A DNA stretch of 64,000 nt from NCBI RefSeq assembly GCF_005886345.1, contig NZ_PNEC01000010.1, positions 1 through 64,000 on the forward strand, given 5' to 3'. A program made the position numbers and the translations under genes. The notes beneath the pieces are model-generated. The model searched no databases and had not been told where the DNA came from. It worked only from the letters and a program-made list of their open reading frames with translations. Of this stretch, positions 54,300 to 64,000 are shown piece by piece; position 1 is the first letter of the stretch, and every line of letters begins with the position of its first letter. This stretch comes from Pseudoalteromonas phenolica. Lineage in GTDB: Bacteria > Pseudomonadota > Gammaproteobacteria > Enterobacterales > Alteromonadaceae.

Positions 54300-55657
54300 G
54301 TTGTATCTAGGGTGTGATTCACCGTGGTGTGAATTTCACCATCATGGACTTGAGTAATAAGTGTTTCACCCGTTTTTACTTGTTCAATCGATTTCACCAC
54401 ACTCTCGCCTTTTTTCGTGATTGAATAGCCTCTCGCTAATACGCTTAGTGGGCTGATGCTTTCAAGTCGTGCTGCTAGCATAGCTAATTGTTGCTGTGCG
54501 GACTGCTGGTTTTTATTTTGTGCACTCAATAGCCTCTGTTCTAATTGCTGTAGCGCACCTTTTGATTGAGAAAGTTGACGTTCAGGGTGTTGATGTTGGA
54601 ACCTTTGTTGCAGCAAACTCAGTTGGTTATTTTTTTGATTGAGCTGAGCATGCACGCCACGCTGCAATCGCATTGAAAGCTCGTCTAAACGCTGTGCTTG
54701 TTGTTGGAGTTGACTATTGGGATGTTGTAGCTTGAGTCGCTGTAATAGCGCATTGTTAGTTTGCTTCGCTTCTTTGATTTTACTCAGCATTAAATGAGTT
54801 AAGCGTGCGTACTTTTCAATAATGTGCTTTTTAATCGCATGCTGATCAGGACTGACTAGTTCAGCGGCTGCTGATGGGGTAGGGGCCCTTAAATCAGCAA
54901 TATAATCCGAAATGGTGGTATCTATTTCATGGCCCACCGCACTGATAATAGGTAAACGACTGGCAAATATTTCGCGAGCAAGGTGTTCTTCGTTAAAGCA
55001 CCATAAATCTTCTAATGAGCCGCCGCCACGTCCCACAATCAACACATCGACTTCCTTTCGGATATTTGCTAAACGAATTTTCTCTGCAATTTGCAGGTGT
55101 GCATCACTGCCTTGAACTTGAGTCGGGTAAACGATGATTTCAAGTTGTGGTGCACGTCGTTTCATTACCGTCAAGATGTCTTTAATTGCAGCGCCTGTGG
55201 CAGAGGTAACGACACCTACTTTTCTTATTTGTGTTGGCAGAGGTTGTTTGTGTGTACTGCTAAATAATCCCTCAGCAGCAAGTTGTAACTTGAGCGCTTC
55301 AAACTGTTGTTTCAGCTGACCTTCACCAGCAGGTTCCATATGTTCGACAATTAGTTGATATTCTCCGCGGGGTTCATACACAGAGACGCGTGCTGTGACA
55401 ATCACTTGGGCACCATTATTGGGTCTGTACTTGCTGTAGCGGTTATTACCTCGCCACATTGCTGCCTTAATTTGTGCTTTGTCATCTTTTAAAGAAAAGT
55501 ACCAATGGCCAGATGCTGGTGCAACAAAGTTAGAAATTTCTCCGGTTAGCCTTAAAGAAGCAAAACCTTGTTCTAAAATGCCGCGAATTTCTTTATTTAG
55601 CTTTGAAACTGAATAAACTTGGTGTTGTGGAGCTGAAGAAACTGAGAATGTCATCAT
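54284..55657 (-). CDS. xseA: Exodeoxyribonuclease VII large subunit
   Basis: The large subunit of ExoVII, a single-strand exonuclease. The 457-residue protein (E. coli 456) has an N-terminal OB fold (about 10-110), the catalytic domain (VGVVTSATGAAIKDILTVMKRRAP, GRGGGSLEDLWCFNEE, VGHEIDTTISDYIADLRAPTPSAAAE) and a long Gln-rich coiled coil. It is divergent from guaB, the same arrangement as in E. coli. Confidence 0.96.
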   Translation of the reverse strand: MMTFSVSSAPQHQVYSVSKLNKEIRGILEQGFASLRLTGEISNFVAPASGHWYFSLKDDKAQIKAAMWRGNNRYSKYRPNNGAQVIVTARVSVYEPRGEYQLIVEHMEPAGEGQLKQQFEALKLQLAAEGLFSSTHKQPLPTQIRKVGVVTSATGAAIKDILTVMKRRAPQLEIIVYPTQVQGSDAHLQIAEKIRLANIRKEVDVLIVGRGGGSLEDLWCFNEEHLAREIFASRLPIISAVGHEIDTTISDYIADLRAPTPSAAAELVSPDQHAIKKHIIEKYARLTHLMLSKIKEAKQTNNALLQRLKLQHPNSQLQQQAQRLDELSMRLQRGVHAQLNQKNNQLSLLQQRFQHQHPERQLSQSKGALQQLEQRLLSAQNKNQQSAQQQLAMLAARLESISPLSVLARGYSITKKGESVVKSIEQVKTGETLITQVHDGEIHTTVNHTLDTTKAAQ

Positions 55658-55709
55658 TGGCCTCTGAAAAAATTACCGCGAAACTTTAGCATATTTTTTG
55701 AAAAAAAGA

Positions 55710-55738
55710 TTTACTCACTACAGCAACGCTGATAAAAT
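55710..55738 (+). promoter_or_regulatory. Promoter of guaBA
   Basis: TTTACT (55710-55715), 17-bp spacer, TAAAAT (55733-55738), leaving a leader of about 40 nt before guaB. Confidence 0.6.
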
Positions 55739-55786
55739 TCGCACGCAATTCCTATTACTCAATTCCACGTGAGAGATACCGCAAAC

Positions 55787-57256
55787 ATGCTAAGAATTGC
55801 AAAAGAAGCCCTAACTTTCGATGATGTGCTACTCGTCCCAGCACACTCTACCGTATTACCTCATACCGCTGATTTAAAAACGCGTTTGACGCGTGGTATT
55901 GATTTAAACCTACCTCTTGTTTCTGCTTCAATGGATACTGTAACTGAAGCGCGTCTTGCTATTGCACTAGCGCAAGAAGGCGGCATTGGTTTTGTTCATA
56001 AAAACATGACCATTGAAGAGCAAGCGAGAAATGTTCGTAAGGTTAAAGCTTACGAAGCGGGTATCGTATCTTTCCCTGTAACTGTGACAGCTGACCTAAC
56101 AATTGAAGGTGCGCTAGAGCTTGCTCATGAGAAAGGTTTCTCAGGTTTCCCTGTGGTTGGTGAGAATAACCAGCTAGAAGGTATTGTAACTAGCCGTGAT
56201 ATGCGTTTTGAAACGCAACTAGATAAGCCGGTTTCTTCAGTAATGACGAAAAAAGCGGATCTTGTGACGGTAAAAGAAGGTGCTGCACGTGAAGAGATCT
56301 TAGGTCTGATGCACGAGCACCGTATTGAAAAAATCTTAGTTGTCGATGATGCGTTTGCATTAAAAGGTATGATCACAGTTAAGGATTACCAAAAAGCACA
56401 AGAAAAGCCGAATGCATGTAAAGACGAGCAAGGTCGTTTACGTGTAGGTGCAGCTGTTGGTGTGGGTGCAGGTACTGATGAGCGTATCGAAGCCCTTGTT
56501 GAAGCTGGTGTTGATGTATTACTTATCGATACTTCACACGGCCACTCTCAAGGCGTAATTGACCGTGTTAAAGCAACACGTGAAGCATACCCAGATTTAC
56601 AAATCGTTGCCGGTAACGTTGCAACAGCTGAAGGCGCGATTGCGCTAGCTGATGCGGGTGCTGATGCAGTTAAAGTTGGTATTGGCCCAGGTTCAATTTG
56701 TACTACTCGTATCGTAACAGGCTGTGGTGTACCGCAAATTACTGCTATCTCTGATGCTGTTGAAGGCTTAAAAGGCCGTGACATCCCTGTGATTGCTGAT
56801 GGTGGTATCCGTTTCTCTGGTGACATCGTAAAAGCTCTTGTGGCTGGTGCATCATGTGTAATGGTTGGCTCTATGCTTGCTGGTACTGAAGAGTCTCCAG
56901 GTGAAGTTGAGCTTTATCAAGGTCGTTACTACAAGTCTTACCGCGGTATGGGTAGCTTGGGTGCGATGAACCAAAAAGAAGGTTCGTCAGACCGTTACTT
57001 CCAAAAATCAAATGAAGCAGACAAGCTTGTACCTGAAGGTATCGAAGGCCGTGTTGCATATAAAGGTCCTATCGCAACGATTATTCACCAGCAAGTGGGT
57101 GGTATCCGAAGTGCAATGGGCTTAACTGGATGTGCAACGATTGCTGAGCTAAATACAAAACCTCAGTTTGTTAAAGTAACGTCTGCAGGTATGGGTGAGT
57201 CACACGTTCACGACGTACAGATCACCAAAGAAGCGCCTAACTACCGTATGGGTTAA
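55787..57256 (+). CDS. guaB: Inosine-5'-monophosphate dehydrogenase
   Basis: Oxidises IMP to XMP, the committed step to guanine nucleotides. The 489-residue protein has two CBS domains (about 93-205) inserted in the TIM barrel and the catalytic Cys305 in [13 protein letters not shown], the E. coli position. ATG 55787 gives the standard start [25 protein letters not shown]; the upstream GTG at 55769 adds six atypical residues. guaA follows after a terminator-like hairpin. Confidence 0.97.
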   Translation: MLRIAKEALTFDDVLLVPAHSTVLPHTADLKTRLTRGIDLNLPLVSASMDTVTEARLAIALAQEGGIGFVHKNMTIEEQARNVRKVKAYEAGIVSFPVTVTADLTIEGALELAHEKGFSGFPVVGENNQLEGIVTSRDMRFETQLDKPVSSVMTKKADLVTVKEGAAREEILGLMHEHRIEKILVVDDAFALKGMITVKDYQKAQEKPNACKDEQGRLRVGAAVGVGAGTDERIEALVEAGVDVLLIDTSHGHSQGVIDRVKATREAYPDLQIVAGNVATAEGAIALADAGADAVKVGIGPGSICTTRIVTGCGVPQITAISDAVEGLKGRDIPVIADGGIRFSGDIVKALVAGASCVMVGSMLAGTEESPGEVELYQGRYYKSYRGMGSLGAMNQKEGSSDRYFQKSNEADKLVPEGIEGRVAYKGPIATIIHQQVGGIRSAMGLTGCATIAELNTKPQFVKVTSAGMGESHVHDVQITKEAPNYRMG

Positions 57257-57278
57257 TGCGCAACGCATATTAAAAATT

Positions 57279-57307
57279 GGGCTAGCTCAGGCTAGCCCTT
57301 CTTAATT
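57279..57307 (+). terminator. Hairpin between guaB and guaA
   Basis: GGGCTAGC-TCAG-GCTAGCCC is followed by TTCTTAATTTT. The broken T-run suggests partial termination, so guaA may be read through from guaB. Confidence 0.65.
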
Positions 57308-57369
57308 TTAGGTAAAGTTCGTTTTTGTGCTTTACTAAACTTATCGTTTTCTAACCAACGAGATTATCA

Positions 57370-58944
57370 ATGAGCAAAGACATCCACGATTCCCGCATTT
57401 TGATCTTAGATTTCGGTTCTCAGTACACGCAGCTTATCGCGCGCCGTGTTCGTGAAATCGGTGTTTACTGTGAGCTTTGGGCTTGGGACGTAACGGAAGA
57501 GCAGATCCGTGAATTCAACCCACAAGGTATTATTTTATCTGGTGGCCCAGAGTCAACGACAGAAGAAAACAGCCCACGAGCACCTGAGTATGTATTTAAT
57601 GCTGGCGTGCCGGTATTAGGCGTATGTTACGGTATGCAAACTATGGCAATGCAGTTAGGCGGCCTAGTTGAAAGCTCAGACAAGAAAGAGTTCGGTTATG
57701 CACGTGTTGAAAAGCTGGGTAACTGTAAATTATTTGAAGACATTCAAGATCACATCGAGAATGGTTCTGATTTCCTAGACGTGTGGATGAGCCACGGCGA
57801 CAAAGTAATTGAAGTGCCAGAGACATTTGTAACTTCAGCTAAAACTGATACGTGTCCACATGCGGCTATGTCTTGGGAAGAAAAGCGTTTTTACGGTGTT
57901 CAATTTCACCCAGAAGTAACGCATACGCAACAAGGTCAGCGCCTGTTAGAGCGTTTTGTTATTGACATCTGTGGCTGTGAAAAGCTGTGGACTCCATCGC
58001 AAATTATTGAAGATGCCGTTGCTAAAATCAAAGAAAAAGTAGGTGATGACGAAGTTATCCTAGGCCTATCTGGTGGTGTAGATTCATCAGTCGTAGCCAT
58101 GCTTATCCACCGTGCAATTGGTAAGAAGCTAACCTGTGTATTCGTTGATAACGGCCTACTTCGTTTGAACGAAGGTCAGCAAGTAATGGAAATGTTTGGT
58201 GATAAGTTCGGTCTGAACATCATCAAAGTGGATGCTGAAGAGCAGTTCTTAAATGACCTAGCAGGTCTTTCAGATCCAGAAGATAAGCGTAAAGCAATCG
58301 GTCATACATTCATTGACGTGTTCGATGCAGAGTCTAAAAAACTGAAAAATGCGAAATGGTTAGCACAAGGTACAATTTACCCAGACGTGATCGAGTCAGC
58401 GGCTTCTAAAACAGGTAAGGCGCATGTGATTAAGTCTCACCATAACGTAGGTGGTCTACCTGATGATATGGAAATGGGTCTAGTTGAGCCGCTTCGCGAA
58501 TTATTTAAAGATGAAGTACGTAAGATTGGTCTTGAGTTAGGTTTACCTTACGACATGCTTTACCGTCACCCATTCCCAGGCCCAGGTTTAGGTGTACGTG
58601 TACTAGGTGAAATCAAGAAAGAATACTGTGACTTACTTCGTCGTGCAGACGCTATCTTCATTGAAGAACTACATAAAGCCGACATCTACCACAAAGTATC
58701 GCAAGCATTCACTGTATTCCTACCAGTTAAATCGGTTGGCGTAATGGGTGATGCGCGTAAATACGACTGGGTTGTGTCACTTCGTTGTGTAGAAACAATC
58801 GACTTTATGACGGCGCGTTGGTCACACTTACCTTATGATTTCTTAGGTCTAGTATCAAACCGTATCATTAACGAGATCGATGGTATCTCACGCGTGGTTT
58901 ACGATATTTCTGGTAAGCCACCTGCAACCATCGAATGGGAATAA
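57370..58944 (+). CDS. guaA: GMP synthase (glutamine-hydrolysing)
   Basis: Converts XMP to GMP with glutamine and ATP. The 524-residue protein has a class-I glutamine amidotransferase domain (Cys86 in GVCYGMQTM, His in [10 protein letters not shown]), an ATP-pyrophosphatase domain with P-loop LSGGVDSS and the C-terminal dimerisation domain ending KPPATIEWE. Length and ends match E. coli. Confidence 0.98.
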   Translation: MSKDIHDSRILILDFGSQYTQLIARRVREIGVYCELWAWDVTEEQIREFNPQGIILSGGPESTTEENSPRAPEYVFNAGVPVLGVCYGMQTMAMQLGGLVESSDKKEFGYARVEKLGNCKLFEDIQDHIENGSDFLDVWMSHGDKVIEVPETFVTSAKTDTCPHAAMSWEEKRFYGVQFHPEVTHTQQGQRLLERFVIDICGCEKLWTPSQIIEDAVAKIKEKVGDDEVILGLSGGVDSSVVAMLIHRAIGKKLTCVFVDNGLLRLNEGQQVMEMFGDKFGLNIIKVDAEEQFLNDLAGLSDPEDKRKAIGHTFIDVFDAESKKLKNAKWLAQGTIYPDVIESAASKTGKAHVIKSHHNVGGLPDDMEMGLVEPLRELFKDEVRKIGLELGLPYDMLYRHPFPGPGLGVRVLGEIKKEYCDLLRRADAIFIEELHKADIYHKVSQAFTVFLPVKSVGVMGDARKYDWVVSLRCVETIDFMTARWSHLPYDFLGLVSNRIINEIDGISRVVYDISGKPPATIEWE

Positions 58945-58976
58945 TGAGCAAGTAGTTCATTGCTAATTTGATGATT

Positions 58977-59009
58977 AAAAAGGCGAATAGATAAAATATT
59001 CGCCTTTTT
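58977..59009 (+). terminator. Intrinsic terminator after guaA
   Basis: AAAAAGGCGAATA and TATTCGCCTTTTT form a perfect 13-bp stem. Confidence 0.95.
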
Positions 59010-59051
59010 GTTTATTTAAACCTCAGTTAAACATTTTTTTGAATTTTTTAC

Positions 59052-59079
59052 TTTACCTTTAAAAAAACCTCTCTATAAT
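59052..59079 (+). promoter_or_regulatory. Promoter of tRNA-Trp
   Basis: TTTACC (59052-59057), 16-bp spacer and a perfect TATAAT (59074-59079) with GC-rich GCGACG after it. The tRNA starts 13 bp downstream. Confidence 0.75.
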
Positions 59080-59092
59080 GCGACGTCATTGC

Positions 59093-59169
59093 AGGGGCGT
59101 AGTTCCAATTGGTAGAACAGCGGTCTCCAAAACCGATGGTTGCGGGTTCGAGTCCTGCCGCCCCTGCCA
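59093..59169 (+). tRNA. tRNA-Trp (CCA)
   Basis: A 77-nt cloverleaf with acceptor AGGGGCG / CGCCCCT, anticodon loop CTCCAAA (anticodon CCA) and encoded CCA. It has its own promoter and may lead the holD-rimI transcript. A long reading frame that runs through it from 59078 is a coincidence. Confidence 0.96.
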
Positions 59170-59233
59170 CTTCTTACTTTGCTTTCTTTGCTACAAACCT
59201 TTATATTCTCAAAAAATTCTTCAAGATTTAACT

Positions 59234-59560
59234 ATGCGCGCATTGCATGCTGATGTTTTAGGTATTACACAGCTTAAACTCAATTCACATTTTGCTCCAG
59301 AGACATCTGAGCCTGAAATGGATTCGGTGGATCACAGTGAGATGCCTTTAATGGCTTCTGAGCAGCAAACTGAGCAACTTGAGTTACTAACCCTACCTTA
59401 TCAATTACATGCTGATTTGTTATTGCTACAGCCCGCAGGCTTTGCTGAAATAATAAAGGGCGATCGAGTCAAGCTGCAGAATAACGTGCTTACTCTGCCT
59501 TCGGTGAACCTCACGGTTGAGCACAAACGTGCGTTATGGAAGTTATTACATGACAAGTAA
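59234..59560 (+). CDS. holD: HolD-like DNA polymerase III psi subunit
   Basis: A short, divergent protein of 108 residues. The N-terminal DVLGITQLKLN matches the E. coli psi segment LGITQWSLR, which contacts chi, and the C-terminal HKRALWKLLHD matches ARAALWQQI. Overlap with rimI repeats the E. coli holD-rimI order. Psi bridges the clamp loader to chi and SSB. ATG 59234 is chosen because an upstream start would lie in the tRNA. Shorter than E. coli psi (137), with reduced middle part. Confidence 0.78.
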   Translation: MRALHADVLGITQLKLNSHFAPETSEPEMDSVDHSEMPLMASEQQTEQLELLTLPYQLHADLLLLQPAGFAEIIKGDRVKLQNNVLTLPSVNLTVEHKRALWKLLHDK

Positions 59561-60002
59561 AATAGTTGCAGGCTTGCTTAATGAAATGCCACTTGAAACC
59601 ATTATGGATATTGAAGAGGCATGCCATAGTTTTCCTTGGAGCGCTAAAACCATGCAATCCTGTTTAGGCGGCAGATACTATAATGCGGGTTTATTGTTAG
59701 GTGATGAACTGGTTGGCTTTTATGTTGCTGAGCAGGTTGGTCCTGATCATACTTTAATGGATATTTGTGTCGCCCCTGAATACCAAGGACAGGGTTATGC
59801 GAAACAGCTTATGGTTCATTTGCTCAAGCAGGCGCAAGAACGCCAAGCTGAAAACTGTTTTTTAGAAGTGAGAGAATCAAACCTAAACGCGATTGCTGTT
59901 TATGAAAAGTTTAATTTTTCAGCAGTGGGTTTAAGGAAACACTATTACCCAGCGAAAGAGGGTAAAGAACATGCAGTATTAATGGCGAGAAGCTTTTTTT
60001 AA
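59550..60002 (+). CDS. rimI: Ribosomal S18-alanine N-acetyltransferase
   Basis: A 150-residue GNAT acetyltransferase that modifies the N-terminal alanine of S18. Motif A QGQGYAKQLMVHLL (acetyl-CoA binding) and the C-terminal VYEKFNFSAVGLRKHYY are typical of RimI. GGAAG precedes ATG 59550, which overlaps holD by 11 bp; TTG 59517 is less likely. Length fits E. coli RimI (148). Confidence 0.93.
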   Translation: MTSKIVAGLLNEMPLETIMDIEEACHSFPWSAKTMQSCLGGRYYNAGLLLGDELVGFYVAEQVGPDHTLMDICVAPEYQGQGYAKQLMVHLLKQAQERQAENCFLEVRESNLNAIAVYEKFNFSAVGLRKHYYPAKEGKEHAVLMARSFF

Positions 60003-60016
60003 AGAGATAACGCCAT

Positions 60017-62686
60017 TTAAACCTCAGTTTGTTGCTGTTGTGCCAAAGTGTACTTGATGGCCTCACAGAGACTCAATTGCGTATACTGCCACTGAGCCTG
60101 CTGATTGGTCATTAAGCTATTTTCAAGCTCTTCAGCTGCGCTGTGAATGTTCATAAAGCCGAAACAGCCGGCACTACCTTTTAAGCTATGGGCAAGTGCT
60201 CTGAGCGACTCCCACTCCTGATTATCATAATAGTTTTGCACTTGTTTAAGATAGTCAGGCAGCTTTTCCATGTAATTTTTGTTGATTTGTACAAACTTTT
60301 CACTGGCTAATAGGGAATCCCATTTAGATTGACTCGCGGCCTGGATCTGAAGGTGCTCTAAAAGTACCTGGCCAAGTTGCTTCTTATCGATTGGTTTTGC
60401 CAAGGTTGCATCACAGCCAGCTGCGAGGTAAGACTCAACATCATGCTTCATGACATTCGCCGTGAGTGCGATGATTGGGCCATCGTAGGCTGCGTGCCTG
60501 AGCATTTCTGTGGCTTCTAGGCCACCCATGACAGGCATTTGCATATCCATCAAAATCAGTTGGTAATCATTGACTAGGGCCTTTTCAACTGCTTCAGCAC
60601 CATTATTTGCAATATCTGGTTTAATACCCCATGCATCAAGGAGTAAACAGATCAATTCTTGGTTATCAGTATTATCTTCTGCGAGCAATATGTTTGCATC
60701 AAATTGCGTTGCAGCAAGTTCTAATGAAGCATCCGGAGATTGAGTATGCTCTTCTAGCTTATTGATAAGTCGATAATCACCGTTCTGGAAATTAGCATTT
60801 ACTCGAATAGTAAACTGGCTTCCAACGCCTTGAACACTCAACACTTCAACGTCTCCGCCAAGCAGTTGCGCTAAGTTTTTAGAAATACATAGACCTAAAC
60901 CTGTGCCACCAAAACGACGCGTGGTAGTACTGTCTGCTTGCTCAAACGGTTTAAATACACGGGTAATTTCACTGTCAGACATACCGATGCCAGTATCCTC
61001 AATAATAAACTCAACACTTTCAGTTTGATGAGAAAATTTAACAGAAAGTTTAATGCCACCATATTCAGTAAACTTCACGGCATTAGTGGTGATATTGAGT
61101 AAGATTTGTTTTAAGCGTGTGATATCGCTATAGATTGTTTGTGGCAATGGAAATTGATAATCAAGATAGAAGGATAGCTGCTTTTCTTGTGCAAGAGGTC
61201 CAATAATAGAATCAACATCCTCTATTAATGGCTGTAGCTTGAAAGGGCGATTTTCTACTTCTAACTTTTCGGCTTCAATTTTTGATAAATCAAGAATGTT
61301 ATTTATCAGTTCTAATAAGTGCTTAGAGTTTCTAAGTACAGTACTGAGGTGGTTGCGGTTAGTGGTTGCTTTTGGATTTATGATGAGTTGCTCGGTGAAA
61401 CCCATAATTGCCGTTAGTGGTGTGCGGATCTCATGACTCATGTTTGCTAAAAAGCGACTTTTTAAATCACTGGCTTGTTCAGCCTCTTTAATAGCAGCCT
61501 CTAACTGTTGGTTAGTCTGTTCGAGCTCCTCGGTTCTTTGGACAACCATCTCTTCAAGGTGCAGTTTATAAGTTTTTAGTTCAGATTGAGAGTCTCTGAT
61601 CTGCTTAACCATATGGTTAAAGTCTCTAAATAATAAACCTACTTCATCATTACTTTGCTCTGGCAGAGAAACCGATAAATTACCATCACCGACTTTATGG
61701 CTCGCAGCCCCTAGCAATTCTATCGGGTTTAGCAGTAAATTTCTGACCACAATAAAAATTAAAACTGGCAAAGTGATAACTGAAAGAATGACAATAAGCG
61801 CGGTAATCAAACTAATTGCTTTACCAGATTGATAAAGCAGTGCTTTCGGAATACTAGATAAGTAATAATAACCGCCGCTTAATTGCTCCGCGTAAACCAT
61901 GCGTTCGATGTTATCGACACTGGTTAAGCGAATTGACTTTAATGAGCTTCGTTCTGCTGCTTCTTTTATTTCTATGGTTTCTTGTTGATTGAGTGATTGC
62001 GCGTACAAGCTTGGATCAGAGCTAAACAGGATTTCACCTTGCTGTGTAACCAATAAGTTGAGCGTATTATTATAAGGAGACTCTAAAATACTGGAATGAA
62101 TAACAGATGGGTCAACTTGAACAATGATGAAACCTTGCTGTTTAGGCCTTTTTAGTTGGTAATCGACACTGAATATTTGTTGTACAAGATAAATGTGCGT
62201 CGTATTGTCATCAGTCGGCACCATAAACTTTTGTTGACGGATACTGCTGTTTTTTACTTGTTCAAAAAAAGGATAATTTTGCGGTGCTTGGTTCAAGTTA
62301 TTAGCATAGTAAGCTTTCGACTCTCCCGCGGGAGAAACCAAGTTAATACTCAAAATATCAGGATAAGCGTCACTATAACTAGCAAAGACATCCATCAAGG
62401 CGCCTAACCTTGCCGTTTTCTCAAAAGGGCTGTCAAAGTCTTTAGCGAGAAAGTCACTCAATACAGGAGATGTCGAAAGTAATTTAGTGGTCGATTGATA
62501 AATTTCAATGTAGTTGAACATTTTTTGATGTTGCGTTTCTACAAAACGACTCACCGTCAATTTCGCTTGTTTTTGTGTTGAGCTTGTGACGTTCGTTAAG
62601 GTAAAACCACCTAAAAACAGCAAAGGTAAAATTACCAAGGGTGTGATATACCACAATAATTTTATACTTAACTTGCTTGTTTTCAT
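60017..62686 (-). CDS. Hybrid sensor histidine kinase with REC and HPt domains
   Basis: An 889-residue membrane kinase. It has a membrane helix (about 9-30), a large periplasmic Cache-like sensor, a second helix (about 288-315), HAMP, a coiled coil and HisKA (His in NMSHEIRTPLTAIMGF). These are followed by HATPase (DTGIGMSDSEI, GGTGLGL), a receiver (acceptor Asp in LILMDMQMPVMGG) and an HPt domain (His in LAHSLKGSAGCFGF). This is a complete internal phosphorelay. The layout resembles BarA/ArcB-type kinases, but the large sensor differs from BarA. The signal and the cognate regulator are unknown; no regulator gene is adjacent. Confidence 0.88.
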   Translation of the reverse strand: MKTSKLSIKLLWYITPLVILPLLFLGGFTLTNVTSSTQKQAKLTVSRFVETQHQKMFNYIEIYQSTTKLLSTSPVLSDFLAKDFDSPFEKTARLGALMDVFASYSDAYPDILSINLVSPAGESKAYYANNLNQAPQNYPFFEQVKNSSIRQQKFMVPTDDNTTHIYLVQQIFSVDYQLKRPKQQGFIIVQVDPSVIHSSILESPYNNTLNLLVTQQGEILFSSDPSLYAQSLNQQETIEIKEAAERSSLKSIRLTSVDNIERMVYAEQLSGGYYYLSSIPKALLYQSGKAISLITALIVILSVITLPVLIFIVVRNLLLNPIELLGAASHKVGDGNLSVSLPEQSNDEVGLLFRDFNHMVKQIRDSQSELKTYKLHLEEMVVQRTEELEQTNQQLEAAIKEAEQASDLKSRFLANMSHEIRTPLTAIMGFTEQLIINPKATTNRNHLSTVLRNSKHLLELINNILDLSKIEAEKLEVENRPFKLQPLIEDVDSIIGPLAQEKQLSFYLDYQFPLPQTIYSDITRLKQILLNITTNAVKFTEYGGIKLSVKFSHQTESVEFIIEDTGIGMSDSEITRVFKPFEQADSTTTRRFGGTGLGLCISKNLAQLLGGDVEVLSVQGVGSQFTIRVNANFQNGDYRLINKLEEHTQSPDASLELAATQFDANILLAEDNTDNQELICLLLDAWGIKPDIANNGAEAVEKALVNDYQLILMDMQMPVMGGLEATEMLRHAAYDGPIIALTANVMKHDVESYLAAGCDATLAKPIDKKQLGQVLLEHLQIQAASQSKWDSLLASEKFVQINKNYMEKLPDYLKQVQNYYDNQEWESLRALAHSLKGSAGCFGFMNIHSAAEELENSLMTNQQAQWQYTQLSLCEAIKYTLAQQQQTEV

Positions 62687-62816
62687 GAGATTTTAAAACG
62701 TCCTAAATGTTCTTATTATTCGTTAGCAAGGAATTACGCCCAACCTTATAATCCTAAGACAATGTTTGTTTTTTAACAAGTCATATGCGCTATGTTCATA
62801 GATGTTTAAAAAAGCA

Positions 62817-63503
62817 CTATTTTTTTTCAAGTAGGCACTGAGTAAATATTAAGTCATTAATTAGTTGATAGTGAACATTAACCTCTAAACCAGTTTGCAC
62901 CTGTTTGCTTAAGTCATGCATTATTTTAAAAGTAAGAACAGTCTCGTTAAATGCAATTAGTCTCGCTTTGTCGAAGCCAAAATACTTTTTCACGAAAGGA
63001 TAGAGGGCTTTATAAATACTTTCTTTGGCAGAAAAAATTACACTTAAGGGATGTGTTACTTGCTTACCAAGTTCATGAAATTGTGCTATTTCGTCATTTC
63101 GTAATATGTGTGTTTGCAGTTTTGTCTCTTGACTATCCTTCATCAATTTTTCGACATCAATACCTACGCTAGTGGCGCGATCTTGCAAGCCAGCTATCGC
63201 ACCAGCAATGCCCTTGGTGTGGGTAATTGAACCAAATGTACCTGCCGGCCAAATTGGTACTCTATCATCAGCCGTGTGAACTATCGGGTTATTAATGTTT
63301 AGTGCTGTTAATGCCTGAGTGGCACATAGTCGGCCTGCCAAATATTCAGCTTGGCGTTTATGAACAGCTTTTTTTATACGTTCAGGGAGAGGCTGTTTAA
63401 ATTGTTCGAAACTTTGAGGCACAAAGCTCTCAGCATCGAACTCAAGCACAACGAGTTCAAGCGCGAGATGATTTTCAAAAATAGACGATTTGGTTACTTG
63501 CAT
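62817..63503 (-). CDS. 4'-phosphopantetheinyl transferase (EntD/Sfp superfamily)
   Basis: Transfers the phosphopantetheine arm of CoA to carrier proteins of polyketide, peptide or siderophore synthases. The 228-residue protein has the EntD-like N-terminus (KKAVHKRQAEYLAGRLCATQAL), FGSITHTKGIAGAI, the metal-binding VGIDVEKL and the FSAKESIYKALYP motif with catalytic Glu and Lys. No synthase or siderophore gene is within the window, so its target is unknown. Confidence 0.9.
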   Translation of the reverse strand: MQVTKSSIFENHLALELVVLEFDAESFVPQSFEQFKQPLPERIKKAVHKRQAEYLAGRLCATQALTALNINNPIVHTADDRVPIWPAGTFGSITHTKGIAGAIAGLQDRATSVGIDVEKLMKDSQETKLQTHILRNDEIAQFHELGKQVTHPLSVIFSAKESIYKALYPFVKKYFGFDKARLIAFNETVLTFKIMHDLSKQVQTGLEVNVHYQLINDLIFTQCLLEKK

Positions 63504-63777
63504 AGCGCACTCCTTTAAGGGAACAAAGTGTCAATTATTTGTATTTAAATCGCAAGTTTTTCTAAGCAGGATAAAGGTTGAGCTATTTAAGGGAGTAAAT
63601 AAGTTTTACAAAAGTTTACCTGCTTTCTTTTAGCCCAGCTTTTAGGATAACTCTAAATTAAAAAACGTCTTAGCTCGATCACTAAACACATACTTTGTTA
63701 CAAACGCTGAAAGTTATTTTGTAATAAAAACCTAAGTTAGGGGTCTTAGTTTAAGACGTAAGAAATGGATTGATACT

Positions 63778-64000
63778 ATGCAGCAGAGTCAAACTTTGTG
63801 TTATCTAAGTGCATCGCCTTGGCAGCTATTAAGAAAAACCACCGCTATTTTATTGCCAGCGATTTGTTTTCTACTGGCCTACGATCTAGCCGAATCGTCG
63901 GTGATAGCCAATACCAATGAGCAACTTCTACAACTCTATGGGTATGCACAGCCTTTATTTGTAATTTTGATGGCTTTTGCTGTTGCGCTGTCGGTGCGAA
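63778..64000 (+). CDS. N-terminal fragment of a membrane protein, cut by the window end
   Basis: The frame opens at ATG 63778 and runs off the window after 74 codons. The visible part has a polar start (MQQSQTLCYLSASPWQ), a hydrophobic helix (TAILLPAICFLLAY), a polar segment and a second hydrophobic stretch (PLFVILMAFAVALSV). This looks like the start of a multi-pass membrane protein. Family not recognised. The 274-bp spacer before it (63504-63777) is AT-rich and shows no clear feature. Confidence 0.6.
   Translation, partial: MQQSQTLCYLSASPWQLLRKTTAILLPAICFLLAYDLAESSVIANTNEQLLQLYGYAQPLFVILMAFAVALSVR

Noticed and set aside
59078..59233. Upstream extension of holD through tRNA-Trp
   Set aside because: The added residues are the tRNA sequence in translation; ATG 59234 starts the psi-like N-terminus.
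60017..62686. Naming the hybrid kinase barA
   Set aside because: Domain order is similar, but the large periplasmic Cache-like sensor differs from BarA, and no BarA-specific neighbour supports orthology.

Overview
The window is a stretch of chromosome from a marine gammaproteobacterium. Gene content, protein sequences, low GC and AT-rich spacers fit Pseudoalteromonas or a close relative in the Alteromonadales; this assignment comes from pattern recognition, not a search. Almost every gene is a conserved housekeeping gene. No phage, integron, CRISPR array or intact insertion sequence is visible.

Layout. 1-900: structured non-coding DNA, then a five-gene tRNA cluster (Pro-Arg-His-Pro-Pro) behind a strong sigma-70 promoter. 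1130-9692: the protein quality-control block tig-clpP-clpX-lon-hupB-ppiD, with a sigma-32-type promoter before lon. 9863-10411: a small DUF1232 protein. 10454-20964: the envelope-stress region, with pspF-sapABCDF on the minus strand divergent from pspABC-ycjX-ycjF on the plus strand; a sigma-54 promoter and tandem PspF-type sites lie between them. 21103-30048: methionine gamma-lyase, phenylalanine hydroxylase (phhA-phhB), topB behind a LexA-like box, cnoX, a decayed PAS-chemoreceptor pseudogene, an oxidoreductase and gshA. 30164-34518: a transglycosylase-like lipoprotein, yfjD-ypjD and divergent ffh. 34598-40325: a heme-uptake locus, hmuTUV-hugZ divergent from a TonB receptor, with two Fur-like boxes between them. 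40559-42519: rpsP-rimM-trmD-rplS. 42716-45234: tyrA and convergent pheA, the latter behind a phenylalanine attenuator with leader peptide pheL.

45436-50938 holds signalling genes: a GGDEF-EAL protein, a YciH-type SUI1 protein, and a STAS plus REC-PP2C-HATPase partner-switch pair resembling the Shewanella CrsA-CrsR module that controls RpoS. A compact array of 8-bp and 15-bp tandem repeats follows (50945-51109). Then come a GAF protein, an aromatic or aspartate aminotransferase, cysE, xseA divergent from guaB-guaA, tRNA-Trp, holD-rimI, a hybrid sensor kinase, a phosphopantetheinyl transferase and a gene cut by the window end.

Several regulatory circuits can be read directly. They are the pheA attenuator with all three mutually exclusive hairpins, a tandem pair of TyrR-type boxes over the tyrA start region, a LexA box over the predicted topB promoter, the Fur boxes of the heme locus, and the PspF and sigma-54 control of psp. 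I found no clearly novel multi-gene system. The most unusual items are the predicted SOS control of topB, the 8-bp repeat array and an unexplained perfect operator-like palindrome upstream of phhA.
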